This document shows, one piece after another, positions 7,965-16,073 of a stretch of 64,000 bases of DNA; positions within the stretch are counted from its first letter, which is position 1; every line of letters starts with the position of its first letter. The notes under the pieces were generated by a model. It was given only the letters and a program-made list of their open reading frames with translations, searched no databases and was not told the origin of the DNA. The DNA is taken from NCBI RefSeq assembly GCF_030345705.1, contig NZ_JAUASW010000002.1, positions 744,001 to 808,000 of the forward strand, read 5' to 3'. A program made the position numbers and the translations under genes. The stretch comes from Pelomonas sp. SE-A7. Its GTDB lineage: Bacteria > Pseudomonadota > Gammaproteobacteria > Burkholderiales > Burkholderiaceae_C.

Positions 7965-10013
7965 GCCGTTGCGGCTGCCCGCGCCGATGTGGCGCTCGAA
8001 GAACTTCAGCTTGGCTTCGTAAAGCTCGATGTTGTTCTCCAGCTTGCCGTAGCCATGGCCTTCCTCGGCCTTGATCATGACCAGCTCCGGCGGCTTGCCC
8101 GCCTTGCGCAGCGCCTCGATCATCAGCTCGGTCTGCTGCACCGGCGTGCGGCGGTCATTGGCGCCGGCATAGATGAACAGCGGAATGCTGGAACGCTCGG
8201 CATGCAGGGCCGGCGACACCTCGCGGGCCGGCGCCCAGTCCTCGCCCTCGACGCCGAGCAGGCGCTTCCAGGTCGCCACGCCGCCACGGCTGCGCGCGTA
8301 GTCGGTCTGGGTCGATTTCTGCTGCAGTTCCATGTCGCCGATGGCAAAGCCGGCCGCCGCGCACTTGAAGACCTCGGCCGAACGGACCGTGGCCCACAGC
8401 GAGGCATAGCCGCCATAGCTGCCGCCGGTAATGCAGATCCGCGACGCATCGGCAAAGCCCTGCTGCACCGCCCAGCGCGCCGCATCCTCATGGTCGTCGG
8501 ACATCTTGCGACCCACCTGGCCGAAGCCGGCCTCGTAGATCCGGCCGCCGAAGCCCGGGGTGATGCGGTGGTTGGGCAGCACGACGGCATAGCCGCGTGA
8601 GGCCAGCAGCTGGGCCTCGCGCACGCCGCCGCCGCTCATCGGGCCCCAGATGTCGGCCCGCACATGGGGACCGCCATGCACGTGGACCACGGTCGGCAGG
8701 CGCTGGCCCGGCTGGTAATCGGCCGGCAGGAAGTAGTACGAGGGAATCTCCAGGCCGTCCCGCGTCTTGAGCAGGAACGGACGCATGGCGACCAGGTGCT
8801 GCTCATTCAGGTCGCGCCTGGAACGGAGCAGCTGCTTCAGCGACTTGGCCTTCTCGTCGTACAGGTGGTAGGTGTGCGGCTTGCGATCGCTGAAGGTCGT
8901 CACCAGGGTCCGACCTGCGGTCGTGCGCTGGATCTGCACGACCTCGTCGGGGAACACCTTCTGCAACGCCTCGTGGAGGCTGGCGTAGGTGGGGTCGATG
9001 TAGACCACGCTGCGGCGATCGGCGTCGATGCCGAAGCCGACCAACTCGCTGGTGTCCCGGTCCATGAAGCCGGTGATCGCCGCCGCGTCATAGCGCGGAT
9101 GACCGATCAGCATCTCGCCCAGTTCCTTCTTGTCCACATCGAACAGGAAATAGGCCGAGGTCGCTCGCTTGCTGGTGGACGAGACGATCAGGTTCTTGTT
9201 GTCCGGGGCGAAGCCCACCGGCGTCCAGCGACGCCCCTTGTCGGCCTCGGTGAAGCTGGCCACTTCGCGCCAGGGACTGTCCGCCGTGTCGCGGACCATG
9301 ATGGTACGAACCAGCTCGGCCTCGGTGGCGTCTTCCTTGTTGAAGACCACGGCCCCGCGGACCTCGCTCTTTTCGTCCAGGAACCAGCTGGCCACCAGGC
9401 CGGGCGTGTTGAAGGTGAGCAGCTTGCGCTGACCGGTCGTCAGATCGACCTTGTAGACGTCGGTGCGCGTGGTGCGCAGATTGCCCATGGCGATGATCTC
9501 GGTGCTCGACCCGGGCACGACGGCCGCGAAATCCAGGCGCCGGTAGATCGTCGTCCCGTTGGCAATCTGCTCGCCCAGCGTCGGCTGCAGCTTGCGGAAA
9601 TCGGAACCGTCCACCCGCACGGCGAACAGGCCGCCGCCATCACCGGTCTCGGCACCGGTCGGGGTGTCCAGCGTGCCCAGGTTGAAGACCAGGAACTCCG
9701 AGCCCACCCAGTGGTAGCCGATCACGTCAAAGTTGGAGAAGGTCGTCACGGCGCGCGACTTCATGTTCTCCAGGTCGAGCACCACCAGGTTGCGCTTGCC
9801 CTTCAGCGGGGACAAGGCCGCCAGGAAGCGTCCGTTGGGTGAAATGCTCACCTGGGCAAAGTCGGCCGGGGCCATGTAAGCAGCGACCGGCAGCGGCTGC
9901 GCCTGGGCCGGCTGGGCCTGCACCAGGCCGCACAGGGCCGGCAGGGCCACGGAAAGACAAACCAGGGGCGCGCGCCCCAACCATTGGCGGATCGCCAGCT
10001 TCTTCTTCAACAT
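7929..10013 (-). CDS. Exported S9 family (prolyl oligopeptidase/DPP-like) peptidase
   Basis: Predicted 694-residue secreted or periplasmic serine peptidase. It begins with a signal peptide (LVCLSVALPALCGLVQA after a KKK n-region), then a beta-propeller with the SPNGRFLAALS repeat, and a C-terminal alpha/beta hydrolase domain. The catalytic Ser lies in GGSYGG (about residue 530), Asp in AGANDRRTPVQQ (about 620) and His in EEGHGYGK (about 653). I chose the ATG at 10013 because GAGGAG precedes it by seven bases and it yields the signal peptide; an 84-codon upstream extension is arginine- and proline-rich and does not look coding. It overlaps the end of msrQ on the opposite strand. Confidence 0.9.
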   Translation of the reverse strand: MLKKKLAIRQWLGRAPLVCLSVALPALCGLVQAQPAQAQPLPVAAYMAPADFAQVSISPNGRFLAALSPLKGKRNLVVLDLENMKSRAVTTFSNFDVIGYHWVGSEFLVFNLGTLDTPTGAETGDGGGLFAVRVDGSDFRKLQPTLGEQIANGTTIYRRLDFAAVVPGSSTEIIAMGNLRTTRTDVYKVDLTTGQRKLLTFNTPGLVASWFLDEKSEVRGAVVFNKEDATEAELVRTIMVRDTADSPWREVASFTEADKGRRWTPVGFAPDNKNLIVSSTSKRATSAYFLFDVDKKELGEMLIGHPRYDAAAITGFMDRDTSELVGFGIDADRRSVVYIDPTYASLHEALQKVFPDEVVQIQRTTAGRTLVTTFSDRKPHTYHLYDEKAKSLKQLLRSRRDLNEQHLVAMRPFLLKTRDGLEIPSYYFLPADYQPGQRLPTVVHVHGGPHVRADIWGPMSGGGVREAQLLASRGYAVVLPNHRITPGFGGRIYEAGFGQVGRKMSDDHEDAARWAVQQGFADASRICITGGSYGGYASLWATVRSAEVFKCAAAGFAIGDMELQQKSTQTDYARSRGGVATWKRLLGVEGEDWAPAREVSPALHAERSSIPLFIYAGANDRRTPVQQTELMIEALRKAGKPPELVMIKAEEGHGYGKLENNIELYEAKLKFFERHIGAGSRNGSVTATPPVTQQ

Positions 10014-10141
10014 CGGTACTCCTCGTTTACTGCGCCGCGTCGGACCCGGCGGGTCGGATCGCGGCTGTGCGCATCGCCGTACTTCGCGGCGTCCCTCACG
10101 CGGGCCGCATTCTCGCCCAGGCGCCGTCGGGGCCGGCCTGG

Positions 10142-10147
10142 GATAAT
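10142..10147 (+). promoter_or_regulatory. Putative -10 element before the flavoprotein-FolB gene
   Basis: GATAAT, 31 bases before the ATG at 10179, in the 165-base divergent gap with the S9 peptidase gene. No clear -35 is seen. The same hexamer occurs before glmU and the FMN reductase gene. Confidence 0.3.
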
Positions 10148-10178
10148 TCACGGTTGACCTCCCTGCCCCCTCATCCCG

Positions 10179-11522
10179 ATGCCTGACTTTCCGCCCAACT
10201 CCGTCGACTGCGCCGTCCTGGGCGGCGGTCCGGCCGGCTGCAGCGCTGCCGTCTGGCTGGGGCAACTGGGCCTGGGCACCCTGCTGCTGGAGCGCGGCGA
10301 ATCATTGTGCGGCAGCCTCTCCAGCCTGCACTACCCGCAGGACTGGCTGCTGGGCCACCCGGGCGAGACCCTGGCCAGCCTGGGCGAGCGCTATGCGGCC
10401 CATGTCCAGGCCCTGCCACAGATCCGTACCGAGCTGAATGCCCGGCTGGACCACCTGGACTGGCACGCCCAGGAGGGCTGGACCCTCTACCTGGCCGGCG
10501 GCAGCACGGTCCGCGCCCGCAGCCTGCTGCTGGCCACCGGGCTGCAGCCGCGCCGGCCCGAACCGCTCTACCCCCAGCATCCGCGCAGCCCGCGGGTGAT
10601 GGATTCCATCGAGCTGACCCAGCGGCGCGAGGCGCTGAAGCCCGGCCACATCCTGCTGCTGGGCGGCGGCGACAACGCGGTCGAGAATGCCCTCTTCCTG
10701 GCCCGGCGCGGCCACGAGGTGACCATCTGGTCGCGCAGCGAATGGCGCGCCCAGAGCCACCTGATCCAGCAGTTGGAGGCCGAGACCGGCATCCAGCGTC
10801 GACCGGCCGACCCCATGCCGGCCACGGTGCAGGCCGAGGGGGAGCAATTGCTGGTCCGCTCCAAGAAGCATGGCGACGAACGCTTCGACCAGGTGGCCGT
10901 GCTGCTGGGCTACGAGCCCGAACCCAGCGCCTGGCTGCTGGTGGCCGACGCGCTGCAGCGCGCCGGAGTGACCGCCCCGTCCCACCCGTTCCGCGACGAG
11001 CCCCGCTTCGCCGCCCTGGGCCTGTTCACCGCCGGCGATGCCAGCGGTCGCCAGCATCCCAGCGTGCAGACCGCCCTGGGCGACGGCGTGGTGGCGGCCA
11101 AGCAGGTCGAGAACTTCCTGCGCCCGCTGGCCGAGCACCAGCCGCCGCCGGCCCTGCGGCGCAACAACCGCCAGGTCATCCACATCTCGGGCCTGCGCTT
11201 CGGCGCCAACCTGGGCGTGCTGGACTTCGAACGCGAAGGCCCCCAGCCCATCCAGGTCGATGCCGAGGTCAACCTGGGCGCCCAGACCATAGTCTCCCGC
11301 GACGCCGACATCGGCCATGTGCTGGACTACCGCCGGGTGCGCCAGATCATCATCGACGAGTGCACGGCCGAGCACACGGACCTGCTGGAAGCCCTGCTGG
11401 GCAAGCTCTGCACCCGGCTGATGAAACTGCACGGCGTGGTGGGCGTGCGCCTCAAGGTGAGCAAGCTAGAGATCTTTCCCGACTGCCAAGTCGCAATCAG
11501 TGCCGAATGCGGCCAGTGGTAA
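10179..11522 (+). CDS. FAD/NAD(P)-dependent oxidoreductase fused to a FolB-type dihydroneopterin aldolase domain
   Basis: A 447-residue two-domain protein. Residues 1 to about 320 form a thioredoxin-reductase-like flavoprotein: FAD site VLGGGPAGCSAA, NAD(P) site LLGGGDNAVENALFLARRG, and a second FAD site LFTAGDASG. The CxxC redox pair of true thioredoxin reductases is not seen. Residues about 328-447 match a whole FolB domain (about 120 residues): LRFGANLGVLDFEREG with the catalytic Glu, VLDYRRV with the conserved Tyr, LLEALLGKL, and RLKVSKLEIF with the catalytic Lys. In separate FolB this domain converts dihydroneopterin in folate synthesis. No internal start codon or frame break separates the halves. 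ttcA follows 16 bases later. The fusion reading is mine; the flavoprotein's substrate is unknown. Confidence 0.8.
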   Translation: MPDFPPNSVDCAVLGGGPAGCSAAVWLGQLGLGTLLLERGESLCGSLSSLHYPQDWLLGHPGETLASLGERYAAHVQALPQIRTELNARLDHLDWHAQEGWTLYLAGGSTVRARSLLLATGLQPRRPEPLYPQHPRSPRVMDSIELTQRREALKPGHILLLGGGDNAVENALFLARRGHEVTIWSRSEWRAQSHLIQQLEAETGIQRRPADPMPATVQAEGEQLLVRSKKHGDERFDQVAVLLGYEPEPSAWLLVADALQRAGVTAPSHPFRDEPRFAALGLFTAGDASGRQHPSVQTALGDGVVAAKQVENFLRPLAEHQPPPALRRNNRQVIHISGLRFGANLGVLDFEREGPQPIQVDAEVNLGAQTIVSRDADIGHVLDYRRVRQIIIDECTAEHTDLLEALLGKLCTRLMKLHGVVGVRLKVSKLEIFPDCQVAISAECGQW

Positions 11523-11538
11523 TCAACAGGTGAATGCA

Positions 11539-12477
11539 ATGACGACGACCGAACTCCTCCTGACCCCCGAGGCCGATGCGGCCAAGGCCGCCGAGAAGAA
11601 GGCGGCGCACGAGATCAACAAGCTGAGCAAGCGCCTGCACCGCCAGGTCGGCCAGGCGATCTCGGACTTCAACATGATCGAGGACGGCGACAAGGTGATG
11701 GTCTGCCTGTCGGGCGGCAAGGACAGCTATTCGATGCTGGACATCCTGATCAACCTGCAGCAGCGGGCACCGATCAAGTTCAGCCTCGTGGCCGTCAACC
11801 TCGACCAGAAGCAGCCCGGCTTCCCCGAGGAGGTGCTGCCGGCCTACCTGAAGAGCCGCGGCGTCGATTTCCACATCGAGAACCAGGACACCTACAGCAT
11901 CGTCAAGAAGCTGATCCCCGAGGGCAAGACCACCTGCAGCCTGTGCTCGCGCCTGCGCCGCGGCATCCTGTACCGCGTGGCCGGCGAGCTGGGCGCCACC
12001 AAGATCGCCCTGGGCCACCACCGCGACGACATAGTGACCACGCTGATGCTGAACATGTTCTTCGGCAGCCGCATGAAGGGCATGCCGCCCAAGCTGGTCA
12101 GCGACGACGGCAAGAACGTGGTCATCCGCCCGCTGGCCTATGTGCGCGAGCCCGACCTGGTGCGCTGGTCCCAGCACCGCGAGTTCCCCATCATTCCCTG
12201 CAATCTCTGCGGCAGCCAGGAAAACCTGCAGCGCGTGCAGGTCAAGGCCATGCTGAACGACTGGGACAAGCGCTTCCCCGGCCGCATCGAGAACATGTTC
12301 ACCGCCATGGGCAACATCGTCCCCTCGCACATGATGGACAAGACCCTTTATCCGTTCACCAGCATCAAGGCCAGCGGCCAGCCCGAGCCGGGCGGCGACA
12401 TCGCCTTCGATGACGACGAGAGCTGCCAGACCCCGGCGCCGTCCATCATCAGCCTGCATCGCGACATCGACGATTGA
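11539..12477 (+). CDS. ttcA: tRNA 2-thiocytidine synthetase TtcA
   Basis: Cytosolic ATP-dependent enzyme that thiolates cytidine 32 of certain tRNAs using an iron-sulfur cluster. The 312-residue protein shows the PP-loop SGGKDSYSML, the cluster cysteines in CSLCSRLRRG and the further conserved CNLCGSQ. I chose the ATG at 11539 since AGGTGA lies just upstream; an in-frame ATG at 11500 lies inside the preceding gene. The C-terminal tail (about 30 residues, acidic) is variable in the family. It probably shares a transcript with the upstream flavoprotein-FolB gene. Confidence 0.94.
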   Translation: MTTTELLLTPEADAAKAAEKKAAHEINKLSKRLHRQVGQAISDFNMIEDGDKVMVCLSGGKDSYSMLDILINLQQRAPIKFSLVAVNLDQKQPGFPEEVLPAYLKSRGVDFHIENQDTYSIVKKLIPEGKTTCSLCSRLRRGILYRVAGELGATKIALGHHRDDIVTTLMLNMFFGSRMKGMPPKLVSDDGKNVVIRPLAYVREPDLVRWSQHREFPIIPCNLCGSQENLQRVQVKAMLNDWDKRFPGRIENMFTAMGNIVPSHMMDKTLYPFTSIKASGQPEPGGDIAFDDDESCQTPAPSIISLHRDIDD

Positions 12478-12488
12478 ACCCTGCCGCC

Positions 12489-12506
12489 TAGGTAGAAACA
12501 TAGGTA
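12489..12506 (+). repeat. Direct repeat TAGGTA x2 before the DUF4136 gene
   Basis: Two copies of TAGGTA start 12 bases apart (12489 and 12501) in an AT-richer patch between ttcA and the lipoprotein gene. The spacing of about one helical turn could suit a regulator, but nothing else supports a function. Confidence 0.3.
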
Positions 12507-12566
12507 AACAAAACCGGCGCGCGAAGCGTTCACAATGGCTCCACACACAAGACCCTGGAGGCCCTC

Positions 12567-13172
12567 ATGAACGCTTTCCTGCATCGACGTCTGGCCCTGA
12601 GCGCCTTGCTGGGCGCGACGCTGCTCGCCGCGGTGGGTTGCGGCAGCATGTACACGCTGACCAGCGAGGTCGCCACCTACGGCGAATGGCCGGCCGACCG
12701 CAAGGGCGGCAGCTACGCCATCGAACGCCTGCCCTCGCAGAAGAATTCCGACAAGCGCGACGCCATCGAGGGCGCGGCCCGCGTGGCGCTGGAGAAGGCC
12801 GGTTTCACGCCGGCCGCCGACGCCAAGGCGGCCGATTTCGTCGTCTCCATTGGTGCCCGCTCCACACTGACCGAATACTCGCCCTGGGAAGATCCGCTTT
12901 GGCGCCACTGGCGCAGCAACTGGCGCTTCGGCCCGCCGAACCGCATGTTCTACGGCCCCTTCACGCTGCGCGAGCGCGCCTACGAGCGCGAGGTGGCGGT
13001 GCTGGTGCGCGAGCGCAGCAGCGGCCAGCCGGTCTACGAGGCGCGGGCCAGCAGCGATGGCCTGTCGGTCGGCGACGAAAAGGTCTTCGGTGCGATGTTC
13101 CAGGCGGCCCTGAGCGATTTTCCGCAGACCAAGGACAAGCCGCACCTGGTCTCGGTGACGGTCGAGCGCTGA
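12567..13172 (+). CDS. DUF4136-type lipoprotein
   Basis: A 201-residue predicted lipoprotein. The signal peptide ends in the lipobox LAAVGC, so the mature protein would be lipidated at Cys about 28. The body (DAIEGAARVALEKAGFTP, ADFVVSIGAR, then a C-terminal strand region ending LVSVTVER) follows the DUF4136 pattern of small envelope proteins of unknown role. GGAGG lies five bases before the ATG. It is monocistronic by appearance, with 47 bases to glmU. The +4 residues after Cys (GSM) suggest outer-membrane sorting because there is no Asp at +2. Confidence 0.8.
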   Translation: MNAFLHRRLALSALLGATLLAAVGCGSMYTLTSEVATYGEWPADRKGGSYAIERLPSQKNSDKRDAIEGAARVALEKAGFTPAADAKAADFVVSIGARSTLTEYSPWEDPLWRHWRSNWRFGPPNRMFYGPFTLRERAYEREVAVLVRERSSGQPVYEARASSDGLSVGDEKVFGAMFQAALSDFPQTKDKPHLVSVTVER

Positions 13173-13181
13173 GCCCAAGCA

Positions 13182-13187
13182 GATAAT
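13182..13187 (+). promoter_or_regulatory. Putative -10 element for glmU
   Basis: GATAAT, 33 bases before the glmU ATG, in a 47-base gap. No matching -35 hexamer is evident. Confidence 0.35.
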
Positions 13188-13219
13188 CGCGGCTTTTCCT
13201 TGCACAGGAATCGCCGCGC

Positions 13220-14620
13220 ATGTCGTCGACCCAGCTGAACATCGTCATCATGGCCGCGGGCAAGGGCACCCGCATGAAGTCCGCCCTGCCCAAGGTCCTG
13301 CACAAGCTGGCCGGCCGCTCGCTTCTGCAGCATGTGCTGGGCATGAGCGAGCGGCTGGGCCAGGCCCGCCGCATTGTCATCACCGGCCATGGCGCGGAGC
13401 AGGTCGAGACGGCCGTGGCCGCACCCGGCCTGAGCTTCGTCCGCCAGATGCCCCAGCTGGGCACCGGACATGCCGTCCAGCAGGCCGTGCCGGCGCTGGA
13501 CGATGCCGCCCCGGTGACCCTGATCCTCAACGGCGATGTGCCGCTGATTCGCGCCGAGACGGCCCAGGCATTGGTCGAGGCCTGCGCCGGCGGCAGCAAG
13601 CTGGCGCTGATGACCATTGAGCTGGCCGATCCCACCGGCTACGGCCGCATCGTCCGCGATGCCGAGGGTGGCGTGCAGGCCATCGTCGAACACAAGGACG
13701 CCAGCCCCGAGCAGCGCCAGATTCGCGAGGGCTACACCGGCATGATGGCCGCGCCCACGGCCGCACTGAAGCGCTGGCTGTCGCAGCTGACGAACGACAA
13801 CGCCCAGGGCGAGTACTACCTGACCGACATCGTCGCCATGGCCGTGGCCGAGGGCCTGCCGGTCACCGGCACGCTGGCTCCAAGCGAGACCGAGGTGCTG
13901 GGCGTCAACAGCCCGCTGCAGCTGTCCGACCTGGAGCGCCGCTTCCAGCGCCAGCAGGCCGAGACCCTGATGGAACAGCAGGGCCTGCGCCTGGCCGATC
14001 CGGCCCGCTTCGATCTGCGAGGCCAGCTGACGGTGGGCCCCGACGTCGAGATCGACGTGGGCTGCGTGTTCGAAGGCCAGGTGAGCCTCGGCGAAGGCGT
14101 CCGCATAGGCGCCTACTGCGTGATCCGCAATGCCACGATTGCGGCCGGCGCGCGCATCCACGAGTTCACCCATATCGACGGCGAAAAGCCGGGCGGCGCC
14201 AAGGTCGGAGCTGGCGCCCTGATCGGCCCGTTCGCCCGGCTGCGCCCGGGCGCCGAGCTGGGTGACGAAGTCCACATCGGCAACTTCGTCGAGGTCAAGA
14301 ATTCCACCTTGGCCAAGGGGGCCAAGGCCAACCACCTGGCCTACCTGGGCGATGCCACGGTGGGCGAGCGTGTCAACTACGGCGCCGGCTCCATCACCGC
14401 CAACTACGACGGCGCCAACAAGCACCGCACCGTGATCGGCGCCGATGTGCACGTCGGCTCCAACTGCGTGCTGGTCGCGCCTGTAGAGATCGGCGCCGGT
14501 GCCACGGTAGGCGGTGGCTCGACCATCACCAAGCCGGTGGGCGCCGGCGAACTGGCCGTGGCCCGCGGCAAGCAGGTCGCCATCAGCGGCTGGGCGAGGC
14601 CGGTCAAGAAGCCTAAATAA
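13220..14620 (+). CDS. glmU: Bifunctional UDP-GlcNAc pyrophosphorylase / GlcN-1-P acetyltransferase GlmU
   Basis: Cytosolic enzyme making UDP-N-acetylglucosamine for peptidoglycan and lipopolysaccharide. The N-terminal uridyltransferase half starts with the nucleotide-binding IVIMAAGKGTRMKS and includes LNGDVPLI; the C-terminal half (from about residue 250) is a left-handed beta-helix of hexapeptide repeats with the acetyltransferase signature NYGAGSITANYDGANKH. Full length at 466 residues. AGGA precedes the ATG. In many relatives glmS follows glmU; here the next gene is a convergent dioxygenase whose end overlaps glmU by eight bases. Confidence 0.96.
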   Translation: MSSTQLNIVIMAAGKGTRMKSALPKVLHKLAGRSLLQHVLGMSERLGQARRIVITGHGAEQVETAVAAPGLSFVRQMPQLGTGHAVQQAVPALDDAAPVTLILNGDVPLIRAETAQALVEACAGGSKLALMTIELADPTGYGRIVRDAEGGVQAIVEHKDASPEQRQIREGYTGMMAAPTAALKRWLSQLTNDNAQGEYYLTDIVAMAVAEGLPVTGTLAPSETEVLGVNSPLQLSDLERRFQRQQAETLMEQQGLRLADPARFDLRGQLTVGPDVEIDVGCVFEGQVSLGEGVRIGAYCVIRNATIAAGARIHEFTHIDGEKPGGAKVGAGALIGPFARLRPGAELGDEVHIGNFVEVKNSTLAKGAKANHLAYLGDATVGERVNYGAGSITANYDGANKHRTVIGADVHVGSNCVLVAPVEIGAGATVGGGSTITKPVGAGELAVARGKQVAISGWARPVKKPK

Positions 14621-15455
14621 AACCCCGCACCGGCAGCTCAATGCCACGCTGCAGCCAGTTGCGCTGCGAGTACGCGCTGGCCGCATCGGTCACATGCAGC
14701 GTGTAGGCATGGCGCGAGACCGGTGAGCGGTTGGGCGCGCTGTAGTGAGGCAGCAGGCCGTGGAACAAGACCAGGGTGCCGGCCTCGGCTTCCAGCGGCA
14801 CGGCGCCATAGTCCGGGCCGGGCCATGGCGTCGTATCGAGCGTTTCCATCTTCACCTGGCGGCCCTCGCGGACGAAGCGCTCGCGCAAGGGACCGCGGTG
14901 GCCGCCCGGCTCCACCCACAGGCAGCCGTTCTCGCGCGTGGCGTCTTCCAGCGCGAACCAGAAGGTGGTCACAGTGATGGGCTCGCTGTCGAAGAACGAG
15001 GCGTCCTGGTGCCAGCGCACCTCGCCACCTATGCCGGGCTGCTTGAAGATGTACATGGACTGCCAGACCTGGGACCGGGTGAGGCCCAGGTCGCGCGCAA
15101 CGGCCGCCAGCTCCGGACCGTGGGAGAAGCGCTCGAACACCGGGTCCAGGTCGTGCAGCGCGTGGCCGATCTTGTTGATCGCCAGTTCCTTGGGCACGCG
15201 CAGCCGACCCTGCTCGTCATGGGCTTCCTCCTCGAAGAAGCAGCGCACCTCGGTGGCCGATTCGAGGAAGTAGTCGTCGACCTTGCGGTCCTGTTCCTGG
15301 GTCGTGAAGACCGGCCGGTTCTCGCTGGGGTCGAAGCCGGCCACGATCTGGCCGGCGCGTTCGCGCACGGCGGCGATCTGCTCGGGGGACTTGAAGCCGG
15401 GCAGGACCAGATAGCCCTGCTCGCGGAACTGCGCTTGTTGGTCGGGGGTCAGCAT
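14613..15455 (-). CDS. Phytanoyl-CoA dioxygenase (PhyH) family protein
   Basis: A 280-residue Fe(II)/2-oxoglutarate-dependent dioxygenase. The metal-binding triad is visible as the HxD of RWHQDASFF (about residue 150) and the distal His in LPHYSAPNRS, with an Arg shortly after (VSRHAYTLH) to hold 2-oxoglutarate. Substrates of bacterial PhyH proteins are diverse, so none is assigned. I chose the ATG at 15455 (MLTPDQQAQF); the upstream in-frame part is basic and lacks conservation signs. It is convergent with glmU and divergent from the SRPBCC gene, 86 bases away. Confidence 0.85.
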   Translation of the reverse strand: MLTPDQQAQFREQGYLVLPGFKSPEQIAAVRERAGQIVAGFDPSENRPVFTTQEQDRKVDDYFLESATEVRCFFEEEAHDEQGRLRVPKELAINKIGHALHDLDPVFERFSHGPELAAVARDLGLTRSQVWQSMYIFKQPGIGGEVRWHQDASFFDSEPITVTTFWFALEDATRENGCLWVEPGGHRGPLRERFVREGRQVKMETLDTTPWPGPDYGAVPLEAEAGTLVLFHGLLPHYSAPNRSPVSRHAYTLHVTDAASAYSQRNWLQRGIELPVRGFI

Positions 15456-15541
15456 GGGCGCAAGTCTAGGGTCTGTTCGCATTGCTAGCCGCCAGGCCCG
15501 GCGCGAAGCTGCGGCCACCTCAAGACAAGCAAGGACCCGCC

Positions 15542-16072
15542 ATGAAGATCCTCAAGACCCTGGGCCTGATCCTGCTGGCCCTGTTAGCCGTGCTCTTGGT
15601 CGGCGGCATGCTGATGTCGCCCAAGTACAAGGTGCAGCGCACGGTGGCCATCAAGGCCGCGCCGGACAAGGTCTATGCCCTGGTGGCCAATCCGCGGCAA
15701 TGGAAGCAGTGGAGCATCTGGAACCAGCGCGACCCCAATATGACGATCGAGTACAGCGGCCCCGAGTCGGGCGCCGGCGCCGTCTGGTCCTGGAAGAGCA
15801 AGACCGAGGGCGACGGCAAGATGAGCTTCACCGCCGCCGAGCCGCCCAAGCGCGTCGTTTACTCGCTCTACTTCCCCGACTTCGAATCGACCTCGACCGG
15901 CGAGATGCGCCTGGAGGTCCAGGGCGAGATGACCCAGGTCACCTGGACCATGGACGGCGACATGGGCGGCAACCCGCTGATGCGCTGGTTCGCGCTGTTC
16001 ATGGACGGCATGATCGGCAAGGACTTCGAGGGCGGCCTGAACAACCTCAAGGTCCTCGCCGAGAAGGCCTGA
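15542..16072 (+). CDS. SRPBCC (START-like) family protein with N-terminal membrane anchor
   Basis: A 176-residue protein with one N-terminal hydrophobic helix (LGLILLALLAVLLVGGML) followed by a START/Bet v 1-like ligand-binding fold: YKVQRTVAIKAAPDKVYALV, a WKQWSIWN segment, and a C-terminal amphipathic helix (NPLMRWFALFMDGMIG) with a final DFEGGLNNLKVLAE. This matches polyketide cyclase/dehydrase-type SRPBCC proteins often annotated as unknown. The anchor implies an inner-membrane location with the pocket in the periplasm or cytoplasm undetermined. The frame is open further upstream, but the ATG at 15542 is the first that gives a clean anchor. Confidence 0.82.
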   Translation: MKILKTLGLILLALLAVLLVGGMLMSPKYKVQRTVAIKAAPDKVYALVANPRQWKQWSIWNQRDPNMTIEYSGPESGAGAVWSWKSKTEGDGKMSFTAAEPPKRVVYSLYFPDFESTSTGEMRLEVQGEMTQVTWTMDGDMGGNPLMRWFALFMDGMIGKDFEGGLNNLKVLAEKA

Positions 16073-16073
16073 T

